From assembly GCA_003153875.1 (NCBI GenBank), contig PMBY01000132.1, positions 5,242 to 11,819 on the forward strand: DNA of 6,578 nt, written 5' to 3'. The position numbers and the translations under genes are program-made. A model generated the notes under the pieces. The model saw nothing but the letters and a program-made list of their open reading frames with translations. It ran no database searches and had not been told where the DNA came from. This stretch comes from Myxococcales bacterium. Lineage in GTDB: Bacteria; Myxococcota; Polyangia; Fen-1088. Positions 6,550-6,578 of this stretch are shown here, in pieces. Within the stretch, counting starts at the first letter, position 1; each line of letters starts with the position of its first letter.

Positions 6550-6578
6550 GCTTCCGACCGATCCTGCCGGTGGTTCTG
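6546..6578 (+). CDS. Start of third gene of the sigma operon (partial)
   Basis: An ATG at 6546 overlaps the TGA stop of the ActD-like gene (ATGA). AAAGGAA at 6534-6540 is a good ribosome site five bases before it. The 11 visible codons read MSFRPILPVVL, a basic then hydrophobic start that could begin a signal peptide. The gene leaves the window on the right. In operons of this type I recall a caspase-like (peptidase C14) gene in third place, but nothing in these 33 bases can confirm that. Confidence 0.65.
   Translation, partial: MSFRPILPVVL

Overview
The window looks like chromosomal DNA of a myxobacterium (Myxococcota, perhaps Polyangia). This rests on high GC, several copies of the Myxococcus-type Cys-rich repeat (CGDG...CDDGN...GDGCS..C), a fibro-slime domain protein, lipoproteins with a short Cys-rich N-terminal module, and an ECF sigma factor followed by an ActD/DUF4384-like membrane protein. 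Genus and species cannot be read from the sequence.

Layout. Bases 1-23 are the 3' end of a plus-strand tRNA. Bases 58-5100 hold a three-gene minus-strand cluster of exported proteins, in transcription order: a 762-residue fibro-slime/Cys-rich-repeat surface protein (5100 to 2812), a seven-bladed Kelch-type lipoprotein (2730 to 1441) and a 457-residue lipoprotein with two DUF6599-like modules (1431 to 58). The last two nearly touch, and they share a related signal peptide and Cys-rich module, so they look like a fused-and-diverged pair. A 205-base intergenic region (5101-5305) separates this cluster from a plus-strand cluster: an ECF sigma factor (5306-5791), an ActD-like single-pass membrane protein (5791-6549) and the first 11 codons of a third gene (6546-6578). 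These three overlap by 1 and 4 bases and are clearly one operon.

How the genes may work together. The minus-strand genes encode envelope or surface proteins rich in disulphides and likely ligand-binding folds (PA14-like, beta-propeller, DUF6599-like). No catalytic enzyme is recognisable among them. The plus-strand genes look like a membrane-linked transcription switch. A 14-base perfect palindrome and weak promoter-like boxes lie in the divergent region, so the sigma factor could control the surface genes. That link is inference. No mobile element, CRISPR array or defence system was seen.
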